The notes: generated by a model from the letters alone, not told the origin. A DNA stretch of 64,000 nt from Letharia columbiana (GCF_014066305.1 NW_023501071.1:248001-312000); one strand, 5' to 3'. Counted from the stretch's first letter, positions 32,948-45,898 are shown. A program made the numbers and translations.

Positions 32948-35900
32948 AATAAGCGATATAATTATATAACTACTTAATTATTTATAAATAAATTCTAAAT
33001 TTAATTAAAATGTTAAGAAATAAGGTTTAAGAAATAGCTTTTAACTTATTCTCGACTATCTATAGATTTAAAAAATTAACTTTCTATTTAAGTAGTTATA
33101 GAAAGAAATAACTAAAAAAGTTCTTACTTAAATTAATAAGTATTCTTAACTAAAAGAAAAGATTAAAGATTTCTTAAAGATAATAAAAATATTCTTTTAG
33201 AGTCTTAAAGTAGATTATAATATTATCGATATAGACTCTAGCGAAGCTACGAGATTTTTATAGAAGTTAAATATTTATTACTATATATAAACTAATAAAT
33301 TTTTATAATCTATTACTATTATATTAAATATTTTCTATTCTCGATAATTATTTACTATAAACTAATAATAATATTATAAATATACTCGCTAATAATAGAA
33401 GAAGATAATATAATCTATTATATTAATATAATAATAACTTTTAACTAATAAAATAAAATCTAACTATAAAGAAAGCGAGTAAATATTTATTTAAGAAATA
33501 AAATTTAAATTCTATATATCTATAATAATACGACTTTTTCTAATATTATTAAGTATTATCTTTTAAATAATAAAAATATATAGTTAAAAGATATATATTC
33601 TATAGTTTAATTAAGGCGATCTTATTTATAAAACTTATCGAATATCTTATTAATAACTTCTTTAATATTCTTACTAAGAGAATATACTCTCATTATTCTA
33701 GATATATACTATTCTTAATTAGACTTAAAAAAAAAAATTCTCTTATAAAGTCTCGACGAATTTTTCTTTTTATTAGAGTTTAAAAAACTTTTTAATAATA
33801 GATTAAATTATCGAGTTTCCTCTATAGACTATAGCGCTATTAAAAAATATAATATCTAATTTTATTCAAAGTATAGCAATTTCTAAAATAAGCGATTTAG
33901 CTTTTAGAAATAAAATTATATTAAATTTTAGAAATAGATAATGAAATAATATATAATATTAATATTATAATAATCTCTAAAATTATAGATAAAGTAGATA
34001 TCGTAGTTATAGCGAAAAGAGTAGTCGTTAAAATCGCTATAATTTTTATAAATACTCGTTTAATTTAATTTATATAATATTTCTTTTTGAAATATTAAGT
34101 AGCTAAACTCGCTATATTAGACTTATCTTTAGTAATATAAGAATAATTACTAATACTTATTTCTTAAAGAGTTTTAAAACGAGGATTTTAAGAAATCTTA
34201 ACGACTTAATTAAAACTATTCTTAATAATTATAGAATTTATAGAAATATTAATAAGAAGAGTATATAATAATAGCGAGTCTTAATTTAATTTAAAAAAGA
34301 AATCGCGATTTAATAACGAAGTATAATATATTAATATTAATATTTAAAAGAAAGATAAAATAATAATAGATTACTTCGCGTATATTAAATATAGTATTAG
34401 TTAACCTCTAATATATATTTTAAAGATATATCTACTTAATAACTTTTAATCTATATTATAGATTTAAATATTAAAATATTAATTTTTTTAAATATTATAA
34501 TATTTATATTAATAAGTATATTTATCTTTAGATTATTAACGATATAAATCTCTTTTAACGCTATTATTATTATAGACTTTTTATTCTTAAATTTTAATAA
34601 AAGTAGAGAGAAAATAATATACTTCGAGATTTAATATTTATTAAATTTAAATTATATATTATAATTAAGCTTATTATCTAATAAACTTTCTTCTTAAATA
34701 AAATTTATTAAGATTAAATACGATTTATAACTATTATAAAATAGTTTATATTAAAATATAATTTTTTAAATTTAATATTTTTAATTACTTTAATAGTCTT
34801 TATAGTATAATAATAGTCTTAGAAAAAATAGCTAAATTTAATTTCTTAAAAAGAATTAGTAGAGAATTTAATAATATTCTAAGAATTCTTTATTATAGCG
34901 AGAAATACTATTATAGAAATAGATTTCTTAAGAATAAAATCTCTCGCTATAAAATCTAATAATAATCGCTATTAATAATTTAATCTAGCTATATAATAAT
35001 CTTTATTAATATTACTAAAATACTTATAAAGCTTTTTTTTCGATAAGAAAATAGTATAATAATAGCGATAATAAGAGTTTATAGTTAAGATATAACAGAT
35101 TCTAATAATAGAATTTATAAAAATATTATCTATATTAATAAAGTATTTTTTATTTTTTATCCTTCTAATATAGCTAATAGTAATTAAATTTCTTATTAAT
35201 ATAATAGTTTTTAAATTCTTTTATTAAAGAAATTAAAATATTCTTAAATATTAACTCGAGATTAAAATTAAAAGATATATAGATTATAGAATTTATCTTA
35301 TTAACTTAATAGATAATACTTTACTATTATATAGATTTACTTTAATATTTAATCTACTTCTTTACTTTTTACTAGTTTCTTTATAATAAGGATTTAATTA
35401 ATTTAAAAATTAATTTAATAAATCTAACTCTATAGTAATTTAGAGCGATTATTAAGAGACTAATAAGATAAGATTTAGAGTTATTTTTTTTACTTCTTAA
35501 AATACTTATTAATATAACTAATATTAATAAGATAATTAATTAATAAAGCTATTTCTATAATAGTTACTATATATCTATAGAAATCTTTAAGATTATTACT
35601 AATTATATAATAATAATAAAAAACGATAATTTGAAAAGGTTATTCTAACGATTATTATTATATTAATTAAACTACTTTAATAATATCGAGAATCTATAAA
35701 TAATTTATTATTATATTATTTTATATTAAATATTCTTTTTAAAATTTAATTATATAAGAAATTAATTTAATATAATAGTTAATATAAACTTTAAAATATC
35801 TCGATAAAATTTTAAATTAAAACTATTCTAGATTAAAGAAAGTTAATTATAAATCGAAATTATATAAGTAATTTTTATTTATCTTATTATACTCTAAATA

Positions 35901-36639
35901 AAGAATCTTAAGATATATTTTTAATAAGTATTATTTATAATATAATACTCGCTTTATAGATATTAAAGAGCTATAAAAATTCTTTCTTTAAACTTTTTAA
36001 TAAAAGTTTTATTTTTTTTATTAATAGAAGTATTTCTTAACTCGTATTTTTCTAGCTTTATAAGCTTTATAAAATATTAAATAAGAGTATTACTATATAA
36101 ATATATCGATAGAGTTTTCTATATTTTATCTTTATCTTTTAAAATAATAAGATTTTAAAATAATTAATAAAGATATAAATATTATAATAAAAAATATATT
36201 AATTAAGATTAATTATCGAGGAGTTAATAAAATTCTTATAAGAAGAATATAAGAATTCGAAATTATTAGTCTTTAATAATTTGTTACTATTATTACTAAT
36301 TTTATTATTATTAATAAAACTTTAATCTCTAAATAAGCTAGAGGATTTTTATTAAAATAGATTATTATATATATATTAGATAACTACTATAATAGTAGTA
36401 ATAGTAATAATTATCTAAATTTAAGAATTATTTAGATTTATAATATTTATTAAGTTAATTAAATAAGAGTATATAACTTTATTAATTAAAGTTACTCTTA
36501 TAGTAAAATTAATATTTTTTAAAAGATTTAAAGTTATTAATATTAAGAGTATAGTAATTAAGAAGATATACGATATTACTTCTATAGAAGAAGAATCTTA
36601 ACTTCTAAAATATTATATATATTTAAATTAATCTCGAAA
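32948..36639 (+). pseudogene. Unidentified protein relic C of the 9-kb element
   Basis: It continues relic B after the TIR element. Stretches such as SFRVLKQ then IDIDSSEATRFL and YIQTNKFL (about 33190-33320), and KYYNIYINKYIYLQ (about 34490), read on the + strand. Long intervals between them cannot be framed. The 36380-36415 patch is a small AATAGTAGTAATAG microsatellite. No family motif identified. Confidence 0.3.
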
Positions 36640-37330
36640 ATTGTAAATTCTATTATTAAAAGTTTTAATAGCTATATAAAAAGTAGATAGATTTATAAAC
36701 TAGCTATAAGAAAAGATAGAAAATACTATTAATAATAATCTTATATATCTTAATAATTTAGCGATTTATTTTAATTTTAATTTTAAGTAATTATTAATAA
36801 TAAAGTTTATAGTATAACTAATTATTTTAAGAATCTTATATTAATAAATTTATTTTATAATTAAAAGAAATTTATGAATTTAATAGTTAATATTAATAAG
36901 ATCTTTAGTTAATTAAAAAGCTAGCTTAAATATTATAGCGTTATTAATTATTAAAATTTATTAATAAAAATAATAAAAGAAAAGTAAAAGAAGATTAAGA
37001 AATTAAAGAATTCTTAAAAAAAGTATTACTCTATTTAAGCTTTCTAAAATAGAAAATATAATAAAATCGTTAATCTTAAAAGTTTAGAAGAAACTTCTAA
37101 AATTAAGATTTTTTAAAATAAGTTATAAAAGGTAATAGCGAGGTCGTTATTATAAAAGTCGATAAATCTTTAAAAAGAAGAGAGATTCTTAGATGAAAGT
37201 AATAATTATTATAAAAAAAGATATTTCTTTAATAATATAAAAGGCTTTTAATAGCGTAGCGAAAGACTTTCTAAGAGAATTTAAATTTCAATATTAAAGA
37301 CTAGTACTTATTAAGAAATAATAAATTAAT
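36640..37330 (+). pseudogene. Unidentified protein relic D, longest readable stretch
   Basis: About 230 codons read on the + strand with stops only where Q or W could have been. Visible parts are SFNSYIKSRQIYKLAIRKDR, INKIFSQLKSQLKYYSVINY and KAFNSVAKDFLREFKFQ. It is charged and probably helical. It is the C-terminal coding part of the 9-kb element, ending about 180 bases before its right edge. Function unknown. Confidence 0.45.
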
Positions 37331-37672
37331 TATTAAATCTATCTATTAAATAAGAAATAAAAATATTAGAAATATTAGTATTATTATTATTATTAAGATA
37401 ATATTAGTTATTATAATAATTATAAATTAAGTATATAAGATAATTATATAATTCTATTTAGAAAGTCTAGATTATATATTATAATTATTAAGATTTAATT
37501 AAATAAAACTTAATTCTTAATAGTAATATAGACTTTTAAATAAAAAAAGAATTATTAAATTTAGTCTTATAAATATTTAAAGATAAAGAATTTAAATATA
37601 GCTTATTAAGATTTACTCGATAGCTCTAATTAAAAGAAATAATTATAAGTTTAATTTATAAATCTTTACTCG

Positions 37673-38605
37673 TATATTTATAAGAAACTAATAATTAATA
37701 AAATAGAAGAAATAAATAATATAGATTTATAAGATAAGATAAGCGTTACTTATATAGAGCTATCTCGATTAATAATTTTATTAACTTATAAAATAATTTC
37801 GCTATTACTATATTAATAAATAAAAAAACTTTTATCTAATATAATATATATATTAGATTTATTCTTATATTATAATTATTTATTAAATAAAAAAATAAGA
37901 AATTAGCGTAAGAGTATATAGATTTAAATATTAATATAAAATATTAAATCTCTTATTACTTCGAGTTTTTATTAAGATATTCTTAATCTTAGATATATTT
38001 AATAAATTATTTATATTACTTTTTTAAATAATAGTAATTTTATCTAGAATAAGAGAATTATAGATATATAAGTTATAATATTATTAATCTTTATAAAGTA
38101 AGTTATAGCTTCGTATATCTCGATTTACTTTTAACTTTTTAAATATTTATTTAAAAATATTAATATATAAATTAATACTTTTTAAAATTATAATTATTTT
38201 ATAATAAAGTATTTAATTAATATAATTATAATAGCTATATCTAATAAAACTAATATAAAAACGCGATTAAGAAAAAGTTATATCGTTTTATAAATTAATC
38301 TTAAATATTATTTATAATATAGATTTAATTAAAAATTAAATTTTTATTTATTAAAGACGCTAGAATAGATATTAAGTAGTAATTATCTTTTAAATTTTTT
38401 ATATATATATAAAACGATTAAATAATTAATAGTAATTTATTATAAAACTATAGAGATTATATTAATATATTAAATATTATAATAATAAAGTTTTTTATAA
38501 TTATTAATAAGATTCGAGATTTCTAATATTAAAGAGTAAAGAATTTAATTAATTATATACTCGTTAAAGTTAATCGAAACGTATTTCGTTTTAATTATTT
38601 CTTTT
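37673..38605 (-). pseudogene. Second autonomous Helitron: N-terminal part
   Basis: The complement matches 9910-10820 of the + copy throughout: TATTTATTTCTTCTATT at the left, AAGATAAGCGTTACTTATAT at about 37736, and the GATTAACTTTAACGAG block at about 38560. It completes the second autonomous copy, which runs 38605 to 24995 on the minus strand with insertions. Upstream of 38605 similarity to the + copy is lost. Confidence 0.8.
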
Positions 38606-38894
38606 AATTATTATTACTAAACCTCCATACTATGCTATAGGTAATTTTCTTAGCGTAAGATAAGATTTAAAAGTATTTCTTATAAAGATAAACGTGATAG
38701 CGATAAGTATAAGTATATCACGATCTTAAATAACGACGTAGTCTCATATAAGAGAATACTCGCTAACGTATTTACGATTAAGAACTATATTAAGTATATA
38801 AATATAATCTTAATTACGAATAGATATAGAAGTAAGACTATAAGAAAGAGTATAATTACTTATTTTAAAAGTCGTTAATATAATAATATTAATA
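38606..38894 (+). other. Partly RIP-spared interval with a 74-codon stop-free frame
   Basis: From 38654 to 38875 one + strand frame is free of stops, unusual here. It includes KRDSDKYKYITIL and SYKRILANVFTIKNYIKYI and ends in TAA. It has no ATG, and no family is recognised. The start of the interval keeps TpG/CpA (ACCTCCATACTATGCTATAGG). It may be a unique-sequence remnant or an exon fragment. Low confidence that it was ever a gene. Confidence 0.25.
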
Positions 38895-39331
38895 TTAGTA
38901 TAGATAATAGAATAAGATAGAGCTAAACTAGAAAATCTTGAATTTATATATATAGTTAATTATAAATTTAGAGTTACTACGCTCTTTAATTAGATTAGCT
39001 AAATTATTACGAGTAAATAAATTAACGTTCGTAACTATCAAAATCTCGCCCTCTTACGCCTCTCTTATTAAATTATAGATATATATTATTCATAATAGTA
39101 ATAACTTTTTTATTTTCTATTAAAATTTTGAAATTTTTGTTTTAAATTTTAAAGCGCTATTTGCGCTTTCCAAATTTTTAATAATTTTAAAAATTTATCT
39201 TATAATTATTAAAGCGCAAGGAATTTAAATATCGCTCACTAAAGATCGCTTATTAAAGATCGCCTACCTATTTACTCAATAGCCCGAATTAAAAAAAAAA
39301 ATTATGAATTTAATTTATAGACCTTTACTCG
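38895..39331 (+). mobile_element. Short non-autonomous Helitron copy
   Basis: The 5' end is TTAGTATAGATAATAG and the 3' end ACCTTTACTCG. It has one inner unit with GCGCTATTTGCGCTT preserved and three GATCGC repeats near the 3' end. The palindrome TATGAATTTAATTTATA lies at 39303-39319. Confidence 0.8.
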
Positions 39332-39851
39332 TCGAGTATATTATAATAATTACTAGTATATTAGTACTATATACGAGCTTAATAAATAATTAGATATAGC
39401 TAGTAATCTAATTATAGAAATATATTTATATTTTTAATTATAATTCTCGATTTCGCGTCTTTCTCTTTTAATAGTTTATAAGTTATTCTCTACGTTTATA
39501 ATATCTAAACTAGCGTAACTCGTCTAAGAATACTAAAATACTTATCGATAAGGAAGATATTAGCGAACTATATCTTCTTCGACTACTTCTTCTATCTTTT
39601 TCCCTTTTAAAAAAAAATCGTCTCGCTTGAATTTATTTCATATATCTACGATTAAGATTATCTTTTAACTATTCTACTAACTATCTCTAATATTTTTTCT
39701 ATTATCGCTAATCTTAGCGTTATCGTCGATACTATGGCGCGAAGAAGAAGAATATACGAAGAAGTTGAAGCTACGAAATGAAGTTGTAGATCTTACGAGT
39801 TAATTAAGAAAGAATACGATTAATAGTAATAAATTCGATTAATATTTATTA
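39332..39851. other. Moderately RIP-affected tract, unidentified
   Basis: It has more C and G than the surroundings (TTCGCGTCTTTCTC; GATACTATGGCGCGAAGAAG at 39730) and several short open stretches, none recognisable. It leads into the RIP-spared island. Confidence 0.35.
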
Positions 39852-39955
39852 TAATATGAGAATTGATTCCTGTTGACTGCGATGTGGACGTCGTCTTTTT
39901 CAAACGAAGGTGTCACTATCATGAATCAAGGACTTCGAGTCGGAGGTGAGATTAT
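39852..39955. other. RIP-free island of ~100 bp
   Basis: It has normal composition with many CpA and TpG dinucleotides, including CCTGTTGACTGCGATGTGG and CACTATCATGAATCAAGG. Both borders change abruptly to AT-rich sequence. There is no repeat of it elsewhere in the window, so it may be single-copy DNA. It is too short for a gene. It could be a remnant exon, or filler captured after RIP. Confidence 0.6.
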
Positions 39956-41208
39956 ATACTTATTATATGAAAGTATATAATAATAATATAATTCTTTATA
40001 TATGAGATCTATTAGAATTATAATATAGTTAGAAGTTATATAGGTATATTAGATAAAATAACTAAGTAAGAAGTAACTATATATTCGATAAACGTCGACG
40101 CCGAGATAATAAATTTAATCGAGATTCTTTTCTTATATTTAATAACTTTCTTATTTTAATTATTAAATAACTCTATTAACGATAATCTAATATATCTTAA
40201 ATTATTACTCTATCTACTTCTAATAAGAATAAATTAGATTAAATTTTAAAGTAATAAAAAAAAGCTACGAAACTAGTAAGAGATAGATATTTCTTAAAAA
40301 ACGTAATAATCTTCTTTAATATATTTTATTACTTTTAGAGTATTAATTAATAATAATTAAGTATCGAGTAGCTATTAATTATCTTTTAAGTAATTTATTT
40401 CTTATTTTATATATTATATTTAATCTTATATAAACTACTACTATCTAGAAAATACTTTAAGATAATATTAATTTATATATCTCTATTTAAAATTCTCGCG
40501 ATTTTTATTAATACTCTATAACTATATTAAAGCTTTAAATCTTTATTATTATTATAATCTTTATAGAAATCTTTTATTTTTCTACTATTTATAAAAGCGT
40601 AATAATAGAGTTATTAAAAGAAGGAGATCTCTATTAAGTAAGACTAAATTCTCTCTCTATCTCTATATTACGAGGTAATTATAATTAATAAAACTTAAAG
40701 ACTATTTAAGCGTATCTTATATATTATAAAAATATTTAAAATTAAGATTTTAGACGAGAGATTAATAAGAATAGAGATAATACTTTTAAGATATATAGAG
40801 AATATAAAGTATATTAGATCTTCTTATATCGTAAAGAAGATTATATATAACGATTTTATAAAAGAAATAATATATTAGACTCTATATAATAGATCTAGAT
40901 TAGATTTATTAAATTATATTAATATAATAACATAGTAATCGAAATAATAATACGAAGAAAATAATTTATTATCTCTCGGCGTTTATCGAATAGATAGTAT
41001 AGAAGAGAGAGACTATATAGAGAATAGAAAATCTTCTATAGATACGCGAGTATTGAAATTAGTTAATAGAAGATTAGCGTTTCTATATACTATTAAGTTT
41101 TAAATAGATATTATTACTACGTCTTATAATAATAAATAGTCTTAATATAACTTTATATTATAGATAGATAATTATCTTTATTCTTTCTATATACTTCTTT
41201 ATAAAATA
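39956..41208 (+). pseudogene. Unidentified coding relic
   Basis: From about 40560 to 41090 the + strand reads with few stops: DERLIRIEIILLRYIENIKY, IRSSYIVKKIIYNDFIK, NNLLSLGVYRIDSIEERDYI and RVLKLVNRRLAFLYTI. It looks like a charged eukaryotic protein, but I recognise no family. It shares no sequence with the other relics in the window, so it might be a single gene copy affected by RIP leakage from neighbouring repeats. Confidence 0.35.
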
Positions 41209-42295
41209 CGAGTAAAGATTTATAAATTAAATTCATAACCGTTTTTTTTTAATTAGGGCTATCGAGTAAACTTAGTAAGCGATCTTTAATAAGCGATATT
41301 TGAATTTCTTATCTTTAAATATCTATAAGACTAAATTTAGTAATTCTTTTTTTCTCTAAAAGCTTATATTTCGTTTTAAAATTTAAAAAAAAATCTTAAA
41401 ATTTTAATAAAAAACTTAAAAGTTATTCTAAAATTAAATAATATATATTTATTTTTTAATTAAGAGTATTCGACTATCGAGCGAACTTTAATAAGCGAAC
41501 TTTAATAAGTAATATTTAAATTCGTTACGCTTTAATAATTAAAAGATTTAAAAATTCTTTTTTTAGCTAAAAGCCTATATTTTATTTTATAATTTAAAAA
41601 AAAAATTAGATAGAAAATAATAAAGTTATTAAACAATTAAAAGTAGAATAAGATATTTTTAATAATTACGAATATTAATTTATTTACTTATATTAACTTA
41701 AATAATCTAAGTAAAAAGCGTAGAAGATCGAGTTCTCTACGCTTTTTAGCTAGATCGACTAAATTATCGCGAATAAATAAATTAATATTTATAACTATTA
41801 AGATATCCCTCTTCTATATTTTTCTTATTTAAAAAATAGATATCTATTATTAATATGTAAAATAACTTTTTTATTTTATATTAAATTTTAAAGATTTTTT
41901 TCTTAAATTATAGAATAAAATCTAGGCTTTTAGATAAAAAAAGAGTTTTTAAATTTAATCTTATAATTATTAAAGCGTAAGAAATTTAAATATCGCTTAT
42001 TAAAGTTCGCTTAATAGTTAAATAGCTCTAATTAAAAAATAATAGATATATATTATTAATATATAGAATAACTTTTTTATTTTCTATTAAATTTTAACTT
42101 TTTTTTTAAATTATAGAACGATATATAGACTATTAAATAAATAAAAATTCTTAAATATAGTCTTATTTTTATTAAAGCGTAAGGAATTTAAATATCGCTT
42201 ATTAAAGTTCGCTTATTAAAGATTATTTATTAAATTTACTCGATAGTCTTAATTTAAAAAAATAATTATAGATTTAATTTATAAATCTTTACTCG
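41209..42295. mobile_element. Palindromic Helitron copy (inverted dimer)
   Basis: The left end CGAGTAAAGATT and right end AATCTTTACTCG are both Helitron 3' ends pointing outwards. The left half (41209-41710) is a minus-strand copy with two inner units. The right half (41740-42295) is a plus-strand copy, also with two units. The centre has an inverted repeat (AAAAAGCGTAG / CTACGCTTTTT, about 41714-41748). Neither half has a 5' terminus. It could be an inverted dimer or two copies that met by deletion. Confidence 0.7.
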
Positions 42296-45200
42296 TTTTT
42301 TCTAATAGATTATAAGCTCGAATTTCTATTATCGTAGTCTCTATATCGTTAAATAGAAATAGCTACTTACTTATATAATTACCTAATATTAGAGACTATT
42401 AAAATTACTTCTACTATTATAAATATTAATTATTTAATATTATAAGTAGTTTCTAATTTCTTAATAATATCTTATTATTAAATAGTAAGTATTTAAATCT
42501 AATTAATAATTATAAATAGATATTAATCGTTTTAATATATAAAGTCTTATATAGAATCTTAGCGACGAAGAAATCGTCTTTATATAAATACTATATATAT
42601 ATCTATAGCTATTATTATCGCTATTTCTTATTACTATTATTATATCTATCTTAAAGACGTCTTATAAAAAAACTACATCTAAGATTATTAAGCTAGAGCT
42701 CTCTATCGATATAAAGCTCTTTATAATTAAATAAATAAATAACGATAGAAATCTTATCGATTTTCTTCTTATAGTTCTCGAGAAAAATAAATATATTAAA
42801 TATACTATTTAGTTTATTTTAGACGATAAATATATTAGTATAAAGAAGATCGTAGTCTATCGCGATATAGTCGATATCGTTTTTAACGAACTTTCTTTCT
42901 TCGTTAAGTAATATAAACGCGCTATCTTATTACGATAAGATAGTTAAAACTTAGATTATAGTTTTTAAAAAGATATATTATAAGATAAAAGATATTATAA
43001 GTATTATCGATAGTAAACTTAATAATAAAAAAGAGATTATTATAGAGATATTAATAATAAATAAATAAAAAGTAGCTTAAAAAAGTATATTATAAATTCT
43101 ATTAACTTAAGATTATATTAGACGAGAGTATAAATATTAATATTTATACTATTAATAATAGTAGTTAGAGTATTAATCTTATAAGTATTCTTTTTAATAA
43201 TAATAGATATATTACTTAAAGTATATTAAATAACGAAGTAATTATATACTTAGACGCTATAATAATAAAGAAAAATAATAATATAGAGAGTAATAATAAT
43301 AACGATAATATAATTTATAAAATAGAGAATAAAATCTTTATAATTATCTTTATAGAGATTTTCTCGTATAAAAATAAAAGTAAAGAGAAAATCTCTTATA
43401 GTTCTAGCCTTTTAACTAGCTTTTATTTAATCTCATTAAATTATAAACGTAATTTAAACGAATTTAAATATCTTCTAAATATCGTGAAATAGAGAGAGTT
43501 TAGAAAATATTATCGTAATATAGAAATTAAGTAAACTAAACGTAATTAGATTATAAGTAAAAAAAGACTTATTAGAACTATAGCGTTTAAAATTAAAAAT
43601 AACTAAGCGTTAGATTATTTATAAATATAAGATAATTATAATAAAGCTATATATATAACGTAAAAGTAATTAAACTATTAAAGAGTAGTATAAAGAAGAT
43701 AAATATTAATATTAATATTATAGAATCTTCTAATACTTTAAACGTAGCCGGCGATATAACTAGATCGATAAATAGAGTACTTAAAGACGTTTCATCTATT
43801 AACTATTAGAAATAAATAAAATAAAAAGACGAAAGATGATTTAATAACGTATTTCTATAATTTCGAGATTAATAAAAAGTATATATATCTTTATAAATCT
43901 AGACTAGCTATAATATACTTATTTTAAAATAAATCTATAGACGTAATCGCTCTTTAAGTCCCCTTATTATATATATAATTTTAATTATCTTATATTATAA
44001 AATTCTATAAGATTGCGACGGGAGAGGATTTTAAAATAATTATATTTTATATTAATATTAAGGCTCTATAATTTTTTTCTTTAATATAATTTAATATATA
44101 AAGTATATAAGAGCTAACTAAGCGAGTTAAATAATTAATATAAAATTAATTATTCTTAATAAAGAGATATTATATTAAATATATAATAAACTACGAAGAA
44201 GATAATACTCTTCGAAATAAAATAATTAATATTTCTTTCTTTATAGCTATCTTCTAAAAAATTTATATCTTTATAAATTAAATCTAAAAACGCTATTAAG
44301 GCTAGAAGCTTATTATATTATTAGCGAGAGCTTAAAATATAATATTATTAATTTATATTTAATTTAAATTAAGAACTTTATAAGCTTATTTAATAAAAAC
44401 CTTTTTAAGTATAAATAAATAATTATAAAATATTTAAATCTAAGAGCTTCTTTTTTAAGTATTTATAAATATTCTTTTTTTACTATAAAGCTACTCTTCT
44501 TTTAATAGTTATCCTAAAATTTACCGCTATAAATTTATTTATTTTTAAGTCTCTATTCTTTTTAATCTATTATTTAAAGGTTATATTATTATCTAGCTAG
44601 TCTCGTTAAATCTTTAATTTATTATTAAAATAGAAGGAATATAAAACGATATAGGCGTTTACTTAGACTATAATAAAGATTATATCTTTTAATTTTTAAA
44701 TCTAGAATATAAATTTTCTTTAGAGATTAAAGTTAACCTTTTAAGTAATTAATAATATACTCGCTTTTAATATAAATCCTTAAAAGATTTAAGTTAAAAA
44801 TACGATTCTCGTTTATCTCGTTTAAAGGCTTCTTATAAAGAATTATATATTATATTTTAATAAGAAATTCGATATTTACTTAGACTTATTTATTCTTTAT
44901 TAGAAGCTAATCGTATTTCTAAGCGAGTCGTATAGCTATAAAATAGTATATATCGTAATAACTTTCTACGAAGTCTAATATATAATTAATAATCTTAAGA
45001 TTAAAAGTATTAATAATTTAAATATTTATAAAGTAATTACTTTTTCGATTAAATTATATATCGCCGTATTAATAGAGCTTCTAATAAAGAGATATAAGAG
45101 TTCTATTTATCTTCTTACTATACTTCTTTATCTAACTATTTATATATCTAATTCTTCGTATACTCTCTTTTTAATTTTTATTTTAATTAATATATATAAC

Positions 45201-45724
45201 TTCGTTATAGATCGCTAAAGAGAATAACTATAATTACTCGACGAGTAATAATATCTATAATTTTTTATCTATCTTAGTCTATATAGTTACTCACTATATA
45301 AATACTTTATTTCTATATATTCTAAATCTTTTAAGTATAATAAGTATTTATTAATCTATAGATATCTACTTCGATCTTCGTTTAGAGTTATTATAAAAGA
45401 CCGCTATTAGCTTTAATTACTCTATTAATCGATTAAATATCTAAGAATCTATACGAGCGTACTATCGAAAGAGATTTAGTCGATTCTCTTTTAAGTCTAT
45501 ATAGATTTCTAGATTAACTAAAGTTTTAGCTATTAGCCGACGAGAATTTAAGTTATATTTACTAGTTACTTTTAGTAAGATTTATATAATAAGATCTTCT
45601 TTCGAGTTAGAGAAACTAGAATTACTATTATCTAGAGTATTAATAATCTTCTTATTAATTAGTTAGATACTTAATATAAATATTTATAAAGACGTATTTA
45701 GACTTCTTTCTAATTATAGCGATA
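42296..45724. other. Unidentified coding relics, 3.4 kb
   Basis: C/G content is higher than in the Helitron parts, and both strands have readable segments. + strand: REFRKYYRNIEIKQTKRNQ and IRTIAFKIKNNQALDYL at about 43490-43620. - strand: RLAQKYD, ILDFVESYYDIYYFIAI and LKRLTLISKENLYSRFK at about 44700-45050. I cannot decide the strand or family. It ends at the LTR of the gag-only Gypsy derivative. A GACGAC run lies further on, at 46207-46223. Confidence 0.35.
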
Positions 45725-45898
45725 ATATTAGAATTAATATAGAGATATATTATATAAGTAAGATAGAATAGAATAATAAGACTATCGAATTATATATATA
45801 AAAAGAAGATATAATATAATAGAGAATATCTTCGTTAAAGTCTACTAGTTATAAAGTTAAGAACTAAGTAATATATTAAGAATACGCTTATAATACTA
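45725..45898 (-). repeat. 3' LTR of the gag-only Gypsy derivative
   Basis: It matches the repeat at 49935-50092 over its whole length. Shared blocks are GATATAATATAATAGAGAATATCTTCG and AAGTAATATATTAAGAATACGC. Confidence 0.65.

Larger units (their letters stand above)
28566..37514. mobile_element. Unidentified ~9-kb coding element relic
   Basis: It is inserted in a short Helitron. After removing a short Helitron (30108-30719) and a TIR element (32016-32947), about 7.4 kb remains. Several stretches read best on the + strand with stops only at codons convertible from CAA/CAG/TGG, so it was protein-coding. I recognise no transposase, RT, integrase or helicase motif. The bounding 12-base TAATTCTTAATA copies could be a target duplication or element ends. 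Candidate classes (KDZ, hAT, Maverick, captured gene block) cannot be separated by eye. Confidence 0.4.
27931..37672 (+). mobile_element. Short Helitron split by a 9-kb insertion
   Basis: The left part is 27931-28565 (5' end TTAATATATATAATAG, two inner units, and the start of a third). The right part is 37515-37672 (rest of the third unit, 3' block, CTTTACTCG). Together they make a copy of about 0.8 kb. The second autonomous Helitron resumes on either side (27930 and 37673), so the copy sits within it. The insertion junctions both carry TAATTCTTAATA (28572-28583 and 37510-37521), a possible direct repeat. Confidence 0.65.

Noticed and set aside
42296..45724. Starship captain (DUF3435-type tyrosine recombinase)
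   Set aside because: Some + strand pieces have a suggestive length and basic character, but I could not locate the R-H-R-Y residues. The minus strand reads equally well.
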